Shown one piece after another: positions 1-12,900 of a stretch of DNA of 64,000 nucleotides. This stretch comes from Trileptium ribeirensis (lineage: Eukaryota; Nematoda; Enoplea; Enoplida; Thoracostomopsidae), in NCBI GenBank assembly GCA_030248225.1, contig JASANE010018377.1, positions 19,351 through 83,350 of the forward strand, read 5' to 3'. The notes beneath the pieces are model-generated. The model did no database searches. It worked only from the letters and a program-made list of their open reading frames with translations, and had not been told where the DNA came from. The position numbers and the translations under genes are program-made. The number at the start of each line of letters is the position of its first letter. Positions within the stretch are counted from its first letter, which is position 1.

Positions 1-871
1 AATTCACGAGATCACGCTGAAAATTTCAAAATTCATGCTCGCATATGTCTCGACTGGTTCCCCGCTCCTCGGACGTTTTTCTTCTTTCGCAGGTCCGAGG
101 AGTGGTCAAAATTGTGAAATTTAGTCAAAAGGGTATTTTTATGAAATTCTAGGCTAAGGAAAATTCAGTGACAATAGTTTTGTTTTACATGGTAAGGACC
201 AAAATTTTTCTAACTAGGTCTCAGCCAAAATTAAGGGTGGTAAAGAGAACGATACTAAGGACGTAGTCGTTTGCATCCTCGGATGACACGCGTTGTCCCC
301 AATTCTTTGAAATCGAACTACAGCGTCGAATCCTCATTCGTTCGCTGATCCTTCTGCTTCTGGTTAAATACTGATGCAAACGACGGCGGACCTGAATGTG
401 ATAAATTTTGAGAAGGCTCATTAGCTGAGCATAGGGCAAAACGGGGGCTGGAGCTGGCGGTAGGCTAAAGGGCATTGAAATTTTGGTGGGATGTGGTTTT
501 TCTAACCGTGCAACTACGGGGAGACCCTACGTCGGCACCGACTCCCGGAGCCCTCTGGGAGTGAGTTGAAATTAGTCGGGTCTTTCGCTGGCCGCTCCAG
601 TCGCCGTCGAAATTCTGTAAGGTTGTTGGACCAAACTAACGCGAGATCGCCCTTGGAAAATTGTCATGACGCTCAGCTGTTTCAGATATCTCGTCGGGTT
701 AGTCCAATCAAAATGTCTAGGATACCGCAGTTCGAGAAAAGCTTAATCAAAAATCAAAGTCTCTAGAGTGTCGCGTCGGAAAGAGTTACAAATTATAGCT
801 TAGGGTATCTTGCAGGATGCCCGACTCAAACTCATTATATCATAAATGTTGTAAATGAGTTGCGCTGTGCC
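1..871. other. No gene recognised; one perfect hairpin
   Basis: I see no coding domain in this stretch; the open frames here are short and resemble nothing I know. The one clear structure is a perfect 10-bp inverted repeat, CTCCTCGGAC at 65-74 and GTCCGAGGAG at 93-102, with an 18-nt loop that is mostly pyrimidine. The last 8 bases (864-871, GCTGTGCC) are the left target-site duplication of the hAT element that follows. Confidence 0.6.
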
Positions 872-1018
872 CAGTGGCGTAGCCAGGAATTTTGATTGGG
901 GGGGGCCGCGTCAGCAAATTCCGCTATGTTTCCGTGGTACAAAAGATAGTTTATGCTTTCTAGCAACTAGTTTTTATGACGAGTTTTTACGGACCATAAT
1001 GCACCTCACCAAGAACAG

Positions 1019-1231
1019 TTATAACACGAATCTCAGTCGTCTAGCACATTTTTGAGCAAATCTGTCTAAAACTTCTTCAGGTTTCGGGCAGTCTTCACGA
1101 TGAGCTTGGATCATTAAGAGCGCTTCGAGCCGTTCTTCCCTCATTGTGGAACGGATAACAGTCAAAGTTCGTTCAAGTTTAGAAAACATTCGCTCCGGTT
1201 CACAAGTTGTCACGGGCAGTGTGCTTAGCAA
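1019..1231 (-). pseudogene. hAT transposase C-terminal dimerisation fragment
   Basis: This 70-residue minus-strand frame starts LSTLPVTTCEPERMFSKLER and continues with a LRSTM-like segment (IRSTMREERLEALLMIQ). That order matches the hATC dimerisation region: a P-V-(T/S)-x-x-x-E-R-x-F-S block, then R-S-T-M-x-x-E-R-L, then a short helix ending near a His-Arg. Nothing of the BED finger or the catalytic RNase-H-like core is recognisable upstream. The frame lies wholly inside the TIR-bounded element, and its 5' side (higher coordinates) would be the lost part of the gene. It is a remnant, not a functional transposase. Confidence 0.85.
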
Positions 1232-1300
1232 CGTTAGAAACTACAACATCCCGAATATGAAACTGTATGCTGCGTAATAATTTTACTTTCTTGCCGAAGT

Positions 1301-1528
1301 TCACAAATTAAAAAATAACTGAACAAATACCGAAATATATACCCAAGGTTTTAAAAATCTTCGCCGATCTTCTGTTGATAATCTGGTAGCCATCACAGCT
1401 CGTCCAATATCGTTTTCTGCAACCAGTTCTGCTGGCGGAACATCAACTTCGGCAGGTGACGCGATGGACCCTAAAAATAAATATACCGCCCTATCAGTTA
1501 ATACAGCTCCCAGACCCTTTGTCTCCAT
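1301..1528 (-). other. Unrecognised 75-codon frame inside the hAT element
   Basis: This frame has the same strand as the hATC fragment and sits just upstream of it within the TIRs. It could derive from the transposase or a host-captured segment, but I recognise no motif. Just upstream of it (about 1,697-1,716) is the GC-rich hairpin-like string CCGCCGAGCGAAGCGAGGCGG. Confidence 0.25.
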
Positions 1529-1840
1529 GGCCGAAACGGATTTGCCTTAGCCCATAAAACTTAAAATAACGGTATATTTCGTTTAATCACCGTATTCCAG
1601 CTTATTCAGCATATCATATCATTGAGTTATGACAAAAATTGATATTGTTTTTAGTTGAAAATTTGAGTGTTGAAATAGAAACAGTTAGTATTGTACCGCC
1701 GAGCGAAGCGAGGCGGGAAGCCAAATCGGATTTTCGGTTGAAAATTCGATTTTTGAAGTAAAAAAATTTTTATTGATTCTCGATTGGGGGGGGCCGCGCC
1801 CCCCCCGGCCCCCCCCCCTGGCTACGCCCCTGGCTGTGCC

Positions 1841-4447
1841 CCGATTGGGCAGCGTTTATAGTGTGCGAATAACATAAATATGACTCAACAGTAAATGAGT
1901 TGAATGGTGTTCTTATTTATTTAAGCAGTTCGGAGTCTTATTTAATTTTCTGCCCCCCAGTGAAAGTTCTGGAAATCTTTTTCAACGGAAAGTCGTTGGA
2001 GACCTTGAGCCTTAAATGAATTCTACGTTATCGCGAGCAAATCAACCACCACCCTGTACCGTATAGATCTCATCCGCTGATACAGATTCACCCTCCTGAC
2101 CTTGCTTTAAGGCCCGAGCTGGCAACCTCCTGTACCCCGCGCTATCTCTGTGGTTGCGAGCGTCATCAAAAGTGTCCCCGCCGCAAGAGCCGCACAGCCA
2201 ACCACTGCTTTGCGTAGTTCGCCACCTGACATATTACACTAGTATTTAGAATCTTGACCTTCAAGGGATTGGGGCCCTCGCCTCAATGCCCTAGTGTTGT
2301 TTGAGTTACTAGGTAAAGTCTGCTAGGACTAGAATAAGGAATATCGTAAGGAGTCACAACCAGAACTGGGCCACTATTAGGATCATGGCCGTACACCCAC
2401 TAGTCTTTAGGATTCTACACGCAGGCATGACTAAATGGGAAATTTTGCTCAGGCTATACTAGGATCCAAGAACCCCACTTAGGGGACCAGGTGGAATATG
2501 AGGGAAAGGCGAGTCAGCCTTATTACCTGTGAGCAGGCCTAAGGGTTGACTCTCTCTCGGGGGACCTTCATACCACTAGATACGTGGGCCAATATAGGGG
2601 CCAGGCCGAACACCCTGGTTAACCCGCCGGCAGCCTGCTAAGCTAAGCGGTTCCCTTAGGTCATCGCATAGATCACCGGGGAGTCGTGGAAGCCGGGGTT
2701 GTCCGGGCACCACAATAGCGTGAACCGTGGTGCAGCTGGGATCCCTTAGGGCCAGAACTGGTCCTAGTACACATTACATAACTATGTAATTCTTGAAATT
2801 TTGTTGCAACTCTAATAATTTAACAGTCTATCGGTAATTTCGCTAATTTTTTCTATTAGGTGCGTTTAAATAAATCTAAGCATCTGCAACTACAATGCTA
2901 TGCCGCCTTTCGGGAGCGGGTGTTAAACAAAGCCGTACTTCAAGCTAATGTCAGGCCGTTTTTGCGACTATCGGTTGGGGATAGGCTATAAGTAAACCGA
3001 TTCAGCTCAAATTTTAGCAGTAGATCTGGCCTTAGGTGGCTCGCGTGGGGAATTACTATCATAGTACGGTCATGGCTGACATAAACGCAGGTGTGAAGAG
3101 ACAGCAGGGCAAATTATAATTTTAGCGCAAAATCTAAGCTAATTTTGTTGTGTCTTCTCGGCTACAGCCGCCAGCCTCACCTTTATTTCAATAAAAAACA
3201 TTCGAAACGCATTGACGAGCTGAGTCGAATAGTGTCACAATTGGGGCAATTAATCTAATTTAACGAGATACGGCCATTTAGCTAAAATCCCTAGCCTTCG
3301 ATAACCTGTAGAACTAATAATTCAACTGAATTTGATAACATTCCACTAAGCTTATCGAACGGTATATAAGACTCGGAAAAAAAGTTTTGTCATAAATGTG
3401 GTTCCAATGATAATTTTTTACCGTTTCGACGAACTGATGTGGCGTTTACGTTATAAGATGCCCAATACGTGGAAGTTTTGTTCACGAACAGCCTGCGTAA
3501 AACCAACATGTAGTGTATAAAATAGCTAACAGTGTATTTTAAACAATTATATACAGAGGTTCGGACACCATCAGCATTTATGTATGGTGTCATGGACACT
3601 TTAAATTTCTAGCTAGCTGTAAAGAAAGTCCCTTGACAAGGTGCTTGTTTTTTTGTTGTAGGAAGTTTATACAGTGCAAGCCTTGTCCATGCATTTGCTA
3701 CGCAAACATTTAACCGGCATGATTTATGGGATACAACCAAATCACTGCTCAAAAAGGGTGCCGAAGACACGATGTTAACCTGTTTGTGTTTCTTCAAAAT
3801 TAATAATTTTCGGGGTGGAGGCGTATATAGTATAGAAGAATCATTACAGAATATAACCTATTAAAAAGCAATCCGATTTGGCTCATTTGTTCACAGTGCA
3901 TAATCATTGGTCATTACGTTAGGTACATGATGTAGGAAGACATCATTGCTTTTCATCAGTGCTGCCCGACAGTTTCATCGTCGGTAGCAATAATGCAATA
4001 AGATAACTTTTACTGAGTTAAATGCTACGTTTCTAAAGGTCAAAGTCAATTTGTCAAACCGTTGAAAGTCAGAGACATGGTTCGAGTTTGGTTGCGACAC
4101 GTTTCAAAAGGCTAAAGTCTATTTGTCAAGCCGCACGAAGGTGGCAAAGGTGTTCGTGATATATAGTTTTCTCTTGGATAACAGCAACCTAAAGTGCGCG
4201 ATCAATCTGCTCGTAGATTGCTCTCGTCCACATAGTACAATCGGAATCGAAGTGGTATAGATTATATATCATGTTGATTTCGAGTACAAAACGAGATGGG
4301 TTTTGGATTTTCCCGAGTTAAAAACGGGTCGATTTAAAAAGGCGTACTCAAGAAGAGGCTGTTTTTGAATCAGTTTGGAACAAATTAATTTGTATCAGTT
4401 GTAGAACGCATGTAACAAGATATTGAAAACGCGGGGGGGGGCAACAA
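1841..4447. other. No gene recognised; GC-richer block and short repeats
   Basis: From about 2,040 to 2,770 the composition is clearly richer in G+C than the surroundings, with no long open frame. It may be untranslated sequence of an unrecognised transposon. A TATA-like string (GGTATATAAG) lies near 3,361. At about 4,028-4,135 two imperfect copies of a 35-bp segment beginning ACGTTTC(T/A)AAAGG occur in tandem. A related fragment occurs near 50,911, so it is probably dispersed. I see no RT or RNase H ahead of the integrase remnant at 4,448. Confidence 0.5.
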
Positions 4448-5760
4448 ATGACATTTTCGACTTCGATGTCAATCATTGAACTTGTTCCGCTGCGAAATGA
4501 CTATAAAGTACAACCAGTTGATTTGCGACAGTTGCAGCTCGCCGAATTAGAAACGGCAGAGTTAATGGAACTTATTGCCAAGGATACTTGCTCCATCCAT
4601 CCATTATTCCTAAAGGATGGAATACTATGTCGAACGTCTACAGTTCGTGGTCAGGAACATCAATGTGGACCTCGGGAATTTCGCGAACAAATATTGAACC
4701 CTGCCAGGATCATTTGTTTGGCGGGAACCTTGGTATTCGCAAGACGTATCAAAAAGCTGCACTTCGATATTACTTCCCATCGATGTACTATGACGTCAAT
4801 AAATGGTATGCAAACTGGAAAGCCTGCGGCACTCGGAAAAGCTTCAACAGTTATATAGCCACGAAAATTGCATCCAATTTCGGACATAGGGCCGATGTGT
4901 CAAATAGCGAACGACATAATTGCGCTACCACCAAAGCCGAAAGAAAACAGTAGGTACATAGCGGTATGTATGGATTATTTCACAAAATTGTTTGAATGTG
5001 TTGTACTACAAGATGCTGAGGCTATTACGGTGGCAAAAGCGATTGTTGAACGCTATGACGTTCCTCATCTGCTGTTGTCCTTACCGCGGAGCAGATCGAA
5101 TTAATGATAGGGATATGTAGGTTGTTCAGTGTGCGGTAAATGCATGCAAAGGCATATCATGCTGCTGGGGTGGCATGGTTTAACGGTTCAACCGAACGTT
5201 AGAAACAATGCTAAGTTTACATGTTAATCTGAATCAGGATAACTAGAACAAGATATTGCCTTTTGCCGCATGTATGCTTTGCTTACCGGAGTAGCGTACA
5301 TGATTTAAAAAATGAAACGCCAATCTTTGTTAGTTTTGGCCGCTATGTAGCTCTTCTTATAGATATTTCGCTTAAAAGATAAAGCGAAACGATTTGGCCT
5401 ACTACGCTGCGGGTTTATGTGATCATAAGAACACCCCGTGAAAGTTGGCAGAAGTGGCGTTATAATCTTGACAAAAAAATTTAAAAGCATTATCATCATA
5501 CAAAATCGCGGAAACTTTCATTCAGGGACGTGTGTGTTTATATACGCCAACCGTTAAACGCAAGTCAAAAAATACGCTCGCTTCTGGGGCGGGCCATATC
5601 AGATACGGAAATTTTCGGCAGATGCCAGGGGTATCGAAAATGTTAGGCATATCGGGTATTGAAAATATCGGCAGTTCAACAAAGCACACAGTAAATACTG
5701 AGCGTTCGTAGTTTAAAAGCAGGATTAGAAAGTTTCCGAAAACCAAGTGGAGGCGTCAAG
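4448..5760 (+). pseudogene. Ty3/gypsy integrase remnant (frameshifted)
   Basis: Several + frames together follow the order of a Ty3/gypsy integrase. First comes a linker with the signature FLKDGILCR (near 4,608). Next is an H2C2-like segment, GNLGIRKTYQKAALRYYFPS then YDVNKWY and a single CGTRK, where the usual His and first Cys are lost. Then comes the start of the catalytic core, with RYIAVCMDYFTKLFE (near 4,955), matching the family's (Y/F)-x-x-x-x-x-D-Y-F-T-K block. Near 5,282 the AYRSSVH core-end motif appears, followed by FGRYV. The C-terminal SH3-like region is recognisable near 5,525-5,620. Stops and frameshifts separate the blocks. It would act in nuclear insertion of retrotransposon cDNA but cannot be functional. 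No LTR is evident nearby. Confidence 0.85.
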
Positions 5761-8700
5761 GAATGAGTGTCACGCCAACAGTAACGACACGCCTAGTCCT
5801 GCAGAACAGTCTACAAATGGGTAATTCAGCAGGTTAGCGGAAAGGATGTTCTCCAATTAAAGCGACACGCAGCCAGGCGGCAAATCTGAAACGCAACGCC
5901 TGGATGATCATGAAGAAATATTGAGAATTAGTGTTCAAAATCGATTGTTTAAAATAGTCAAAAACCATTAACATTACACCAGTTTGCTTTGCTGCATCAA
6001 CAAACCATACAAGTATTAATAATATTAAATATACTATTATTTTTTAGAAAAAACTAATAATTATATTATATATGTAACAGGACCGTTCCTGACTTCTACT
6101 CAAATTTATGAGTCAAAATATTCAGAAAGAAATAGAATCGTGTTCAAGAACGAGATATTATCGGCGTGGGAACATCCTTCGGTAGAAACTTTGGTGTAGA
6201 TTAGATTTGTAGAACATAGCATACTGTATGGTACAATGGTCATATTTATGACGTTGCTTTGCTTTATTGACAGTTGTCGCTTAGTCCTATTTGCTTTATA
6301 TGTGTCTAGTAGCATGCCTTTTGTTCGTTTTATTTCACGTTTAAGATGTTGCTGTTAATGCCTGTCGTGGGTCGATTTAGGTGGATTTGTATGAGGGATT
6401 GTCTGTAATAGACTAAGCAGGACAGTAAAGCGCCGTTAGTTTAAATAAACATAGAGTGATAGAGAGGACATTAAGTATTTTAGAAAATTTTGTAACTTGT
6501 TTGGAGCTCCACCAGTCGCTCCAAGCCGTCACAACTTCGCAACTACGACCGTCCGGGAATCGGAGGCCATCGACCGCTCACTAGGACGTGAACAGCGAAC
6601 GTTTACAAGTTGGGAGGGTAGTAATCGAAGTCGAAAGTATCAACTTCACCCAGACTGAACAACATTACAAAGCAATGGTCATGAAAGAAATCGAAAATAG
6701 CAAGCTGAAAACAATAAAACTATGAAAGTAGTTTCCGAATATTCGGAAGCGACGGCACCCGGGCTCGTTCGTCGGCCCGTAACCGTCTGACGGTTGATAT
6801 TTTAGAGAAGGCGCCGTGTACTTTTCGATAGAGAATTACATGACCTTTTCAATGGGGCTAAACGGACCAAAATCGCGCGAGAATTTAACACATAAATTAA
6901 GTACGCCAGTTTGGATGGCGATAATGGTCCAAACATAGGTGTGATTACTATTGTTAGGCATGAGATATAGGTGTATAGTTAGTTTTAATATATTTGCGTC
7001 TCCCTTCTCACTTCCACGACTAGATCCTCCCCACTTATCTTTCTGGGGAGATCCGCGACGCCAACAATTTATATGCCTGAGTAGTAACTTCAACCGACTT
7101 TGTCAAATCATCGCTCGTGGAACATTTCAATTCCGTGAACATGGTATCCCTTGAGGGAACTAATTACCTTATTGATTATTTCCATATCACCGGATAACTA
7201 GCGGGCACCATCGAGTTCCGTTGCGCCCTTTGTTCCACTGAGAACTGCAGCTAAATTTTGGTTTTCATCTCATCGGAATATAAAATAGCTCCATCACCGA
7301 AGGTACAAATCGTCCTGTTCTTCACTGGAATTCACCAGGCGGGAGTTCCATACATCATTATGTAGCCCACCTACTATGGAATCTAACGAGCCCCATCGTG
7401 TCCTGATCCGCTTAGTCACTACACGAGTTGCCCCTCCATTTTATGTTTATTTTATAATGTATATTATAGAAATTGGCATAAATTTTTTCCTGTCTTGCAA
7501 TATCTCCGCGCTCGAAGAACCCTAATTCTAAATATACCTGCGACCCCTGTGTCCTTGACGAACACAACGATATGCGGCGGGCTTCTGCTGGACGCTACAT
7601 TGGCCCACTATGACCCGGTAAAACGCCCCAATTCAAGTTATGACCGATTGTGGCTATGAAATACTCGAAGGTTTATCTGCAACCCTAAAATAGGCGAATC
7701 CCCCTCATTGTGTTCACCCCATTGACACATTTTCAAATATATCCGGCGGGTCTCTGTTAACTCCGAACAGCCGCTAAAAACGTCCCCACCTTTGCAGAAC
7801 TATCTTTATTTTCGCTAACTTAACACCTTTATAATTTTTACACGGGGGAGTGGGTATCACACCTCATTCAAATGGCCCGCTGATGATAAGTCCCACGATC
7901 CCATGGGGCATCGCTCAGGCCAGCATATTAGGAGAGCACGGAGCAACTTCCTACACTAATATATATACGTGGGTGCTCTTGGGTTAGCCTCTACTTTTGC
8001 GCCTACTCCTTCGTCTTTGGTGTTGTTCGATTATCCCTGAGGCCTTATCTCCGAATTCGCTCCCAGCCCCTCCGGATTCCCACGAAAACCCATCCCTCCA
8101 CGCCCTTTCCATGCACCATCTTTGTCTCGCTTTGCTGTTTTCTTTTGCTCTCTCTCTCTCTCGGTTGTTGTCGGTTGTTGCCGTCCGTTCTCTTTTGTCT
8201 TTTCTCGCTGTATTTGAACGTCCTTTTGACCGTTTCTTTTTTTTTTGTAGTGTCTCTTTTCTACCTATTGTGTGGTTCTTACTTTCTCTTTCCCAATTCG
8301 CTATTTCTTTTCTTTTCCTTTTGTTTCCCCTCTCGTTCGTTTGGCTCTCCTTGGTTGATCCTATTTGCCTCTCTCATGTCGAGCTCCGTGTCTCTTAATT
8401 AGTTAGTTATTTAATTATAATATTAATAGTAATAATAGTTAAGAGTTGTACATTGACTGTTATATCTATACATTTTCATATGACTGTAATTCAGACATAT
8501 ATACATATATTTATATATATCGAATAGGGGAAGATAAAATGAAGCAGAGTCTAAATTCACGAGTTTCATAAATTTTCAGGTACACACATACAGGGACGCA
8601 GCGATGGGGAAAGGGGTGATTTAGAGTCCCGCCGTGGTGCCAGTGAGTTCCGGGGGAAGGTTCCGTTCCGTTGGGTGGTTACCAAGGGGATGGCCTGTCT

Positions 8701-9999
8701 CGGTCTCCGGTTTGGACCCTGGAACACCTCTAAGGCGGCACCTATTTCGCGGAACTATGAATGAAAAATTAATACAACCTGTAGACAAGGATATAAACGT
8801 GCAATGTCTGCACGGGCTTGCGTGAAGAACATAGATAAGGCGTTGGATTTAATTGTTCAAATCGGCCGATCTGCAAAAATGACGGGAATATGGATAGGAA
8901 TTCTTTGCAATTCCAAAGACGCTTTCAGTCTGCGACAGACATGCATACCAAAGTGCAATGCTTGCACGCAACGACACGTCTTCAACTTGGTTAACAAGCG
9001 AAATTGGGCCAGGTTTCAAAGTTGGCGTAGATGTGCAACTATGCGTCTTAGGAATTATCAGCGACAATTGAGATATTGTTTGACAATCTAAATAAATGTT
9101 AATGTTTTAATATCTAATAGTTTGGGTTTAATTAGAAAATCGTTTGGCTCGTCACACGTAAATAAGATAATTTTTACACACATACGGGGAGCAAATGCTC
9201 GGGGTTCAAATTCTTCATGAAAATTAGATGGAAGTTACAGATATTTGACCTCCGATTATACGGAGGGATCAAATTTGATGTCGGCGATTTCGTTTTGAAG
9301 CCGACTGCATTTAAGAACGTAGGTAGTTTACAGCATGCTTTCTGAAATTTTCCCATTGGATATCGTGGCTAAATTCGAAAAACAGGGGCGTTGGAGAATC
9401 GCAATGATTGGCTAGCGACAAAATGGCTGTCTTACAATACAGGTGAAAAATTTGAGGTTTGGACCAACCCTTGAAATTGTTGAACCAGTTCGACTTTGGC
9501 AGCACAGAGTTCGGTCGGCTCTATAGACCGGCTCCGTTGCTTTATTACTCGTGTTTATTTTGATGGATTCACGTGAGTTTTGACTCGACTTGGGCGCTGG
9601 TTTTGGGTTTGATGGCCGAATGATGGATTGCAAGTGTAGAGCGCGGGTGTTAGGAAGTGGGAGCATTAGCATAGATTGTTAGTATAAGCGCGTCGATCCA
9701 CTGGATTTGAAAAGTGCATGTAGCTAGTGTCCCATCCGAAGAACCCACCCCGTCCCCAAATTGCTACACGATGAGTCACCTGGAATTATTTTTAACGGTC
9801 AAGTTCCGATTTATGTGAGTAGAAAATTTATTAGCCGAAGTACTTCTGATTCCCCGTGGTTCTAGGTAAACATCAAAAGCAAAATGTTCGAATAAAATAG
9901 AATCGTGTTTTACATTATCGTTGAGTGGAGTTAGGGTTGGAGAATGTTCCCTGAAACAACGACGGTTAAAAGTTTCTAGAATAGTTGAATAATTGGTCG
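5761..9999. other. No gene recognised; pyrimidine-rich tract
   Basis: I see no recognisable protein domain. 5,990-6,080 is strongly AT-rich. 8,100-8,400 is a marked pyrimidine-rich tract on the + strand, with a (CT)n run at about 8,147-8,161 and T-runs near 8,236. The long low-complexity frame over it (Leu/Phe/Ser-rich) is a composition effect and should not be called a gene. Two AATAAA-like strings near 6,445 and 9,090 have no gene to serve. Confidence 0.5.
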
Positions 10000-12900
10000 A
10001 ATTTCGGCAATTCTTTTGGGTTCTTTGTTTGTTGGTTTGGTTTCAAATTTATCGCTTGGCGGAAGGTTCGGCGTCCAAGCGGCGTCTGGGGTCGAATGAA
10101 TTTTGAGCTTAAGAGCAAGGACCTGGGCCATGGTTGGCCCAGCCGCGTCCTCATTGGAAGATGTCAAATTGACATTTGTTAAAAATTTACATGGTGTTAA
10201 GTTAATTTGGGGACTAGGCCTGGCGCATTAGCCGAAGATCGGCCCGCGGCCAGGGTTGATATTGCACAAACAAATTCTAGGACAGAAGCCACTTGAGCCT
10301 AGAGAATCTTCCTTTGCTCCAACTCATTTATTTGTGCTTTATGATGGCTTTCTTGTTTTCTAACCGCTTACTTTTAATTTTGTAAGAAAAGATATACAAG
10401 ATTTTATGCGCTCTATAAGCATACCTTGCTTTGAGTAACCATACTAGCTCATCTCGTGAGATCATCAAACGATTTGAAAATTTGCTCCAAGTTTTACATT
10501 CCAGTAGGAGGGTTTCACGGGTAACAAAGCTGACCGATCGATAAAAAGCGATAGCCGCTCCCTCACCCCGAGGATCCAACACAAGTTCCTGTAGTATTTT
10601 AAACACTTGGAGTCATACAGTGTTGTACAAAAGAACAGTAAATGTGAGAACCAGAGCTCTAGGCTCATAGGAAACGTCAGGACGCCACAGTTGCAAGTGT
10701 TCCCATGATCAGTCTACATCATTACGTGGCTTCTCGGCAATCTACTGAAATAATACGCCGAAACGATCACTTCTCGGGGATCCCAATTTTTGGGTGACCA
10801 AACTTATCAAATAAACATGCTCAGCTTATGAAAGTATGCTAGTATATGATACTAGTTAGCCAGCAGAGAATTAACCATTGGCAACGTTATATGCGTTACA
10901 CCGGGCTTACGTTTGTTTTACTTTTGTTGGCTGTGCATTAAAACTCCCTAGCATCATACGGGCTGAAACTGTTTAAAGCTTTGCGCTCAAATTCCTTAGG
11001 ATGAAACTGACGAATGGTCTGGAGCGTTTCGTGTTCAATGTTTTTAGGATAAACCAGGCTGGAATCAACGTATGTCCCGACTCTAAGCTTCAGGGGATAC
11101 TGTGGGTGAAAATTCCTAGGAGCCCTCCTGTACTAAAATTATCGCGAGGATAGGACGACATTAATGGGCTTCTCAGCCCTAGTTCGTTTGAAGTTTCGGG
11201 ACTCGCTGACAGATAAATATACGCTAGAGCCGCGCTCTAGAAGCGAGAAATTGGCCGAATGCTTGCTTCACCGCCGACCAGTAAAAGCTTTAGCCTGTCG
11301 CCAGTCACTACTATATATGTTCGAACAAAACAATATCAAATCTACCTAGTTTATTGTAGCTGCCGGCTCGTAAACCGGCACTCGGGCATGAAATTTTAAC
11401 CTAGTTTCAGACCCACTCGACATCAGTGGGGGCCAATTATAGTCAAAATTTCAGCCTGAACGTTCTGTCACTTTAGTTGGGGACAAAAAGGCATCGCCCA
11501 TCACGCGCCACACCGATTCGAAGTTATCACGATCCGAGAAACAGTTTGTACTCAGATAGAGTGGAAGCAAAACCCCCATTTTTATAGCGAATTGATCGTT
11601 GAGTTTTGATATATTTTGTGTTATAGGCGCCGCCCTTTAGGCTTCCAGATAGCAGCTTCGGATTTACGTTTTTGAGCTCTTAAGTCTCGTGATTTAATTC
11701 ACAGTGATTTTTCCCGCTCTTTCCGCACGTTTAGCATAAATCACTGGCATAATGACCGATTCGCTCGCGCTCGCATAGGTTTCGCCAACGTTTGTAAATT
11801 ATCAAAATTACAAGCGTTGGTGCACAACGCATCGCAGGGGAAACGCGTCACGCAGCGCTACAACGCAGCACAGCAATATAACACGGCGAAAAGAACGGCA
11901 GAAGAAAGGAAAGGCGAAGAAAGAGCGAAAGAAAGAGACAGAAAAAGGGAAAATCTAGGGTATAAGACCAGGATCGCTGGACGAACAAGGGGATAGAAGA
12001 GAGTGCCAGCGAAGTGGAGATTGAGGTCGAAACTAGTTACCGACGAACAAAGTGGGCCAAAGTCCGTGACATAGCTACTAAAGAATCTTTAAGTATAATA
12101 TTTGTGAAAACTTGAACAAACTCTAGACACGCGCAGTGCCCCGAAGTCGAGTGCAAAATTGTACCTCAGGGCTTAAATTAAAGTTTAAGAGTATGACAGT
12201 CACAAAAACCAGGCAAATAGTCGGCTGTAGCAAAATTGGTCTGCTAAAGAATTCTGGAAAATCGTACAAATTTTTTCCCCGAAGATTGGTCGTTATTAAA
12301 TCTCTAGGTTGCGGCGACCCTAACCGTGCTGAAAATCGGGCCCGCAGTGACTATAGCATTGTTTGATCGGTTGTCTACCACCGAAATAACTCTTATTGTC
12401 GTACGAAGCCAATTCGATATTTTTCGTGGTGGGAGGGTAATTTCGACTAAGTGTAGGACCGTCTTAGGATCTCGTTAGTGCGATTCATGTTTTAATGCGG
12501 TCGTCAACTGAGTAGAGAATACAGGAGCTTAGCTAACAAGGAGATTGGAGGCCGCATAGGTTGCGCCCCATCAGTCAAGTTAACAATAATATTTATTGGC
12601 TTGTAACGAGGAGGTCTAATTAACCCCAGCACAGCAACACAAACGTAGGAAAATTTTAAAGCAAGCCTGGGACTTCGGTCTGATGATGGCAACAGGTTTA
12701 CAGATGTCTACCTATTCGCTCGATGGTGTCGCCCGTGCGACGGAATTTCTGAGTAAAAGGGTGCCAGTTGTAGCACGGACCTACGGAACTGAAGTAACCA
12801 TCAATAGGACGAACCTCGACTAGGGTGCAGAGAGTGATGTTAAACTTTTGGATAAAAGAATGAACAAGATGCAGAGACAGAACCCATGCAGTTTATGTCC

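Larger units (their letters stand above)
872..1832 (-). mobile_element. Internally deleted hAT-family DNA transposon
   Basis: The ends are near-perfect terminal inverted repeats, CAGTGGCGTAGCCAGG at the left and CCTGGCTACGCCCCTG at the right, with one mismatch. They are flanked by a perfect 8-bp direct duplication GCTGTGCC (864-871 and 1833-1840), the size hAT elements make. Inside, on the minus strand, is a fragment of hAT C-terminal dimerisation domain. At 961 bp it is far too short for a full transposase of 600-700 residues, so it is a decayed or non-autonomous copy. G-runs and C-runs sit just inside the two ends. Confidence 0.93.

Noticed and set aside
7997..8402. Two overlapping long + frames, hydrophobic and Leu/Phe/Ser-rich
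   Set aside because: They lie on a pyrimidine-rich low-complexity tract. The hydrophobicity is a composition effect, with no domain, and both frames are open for the same reason.
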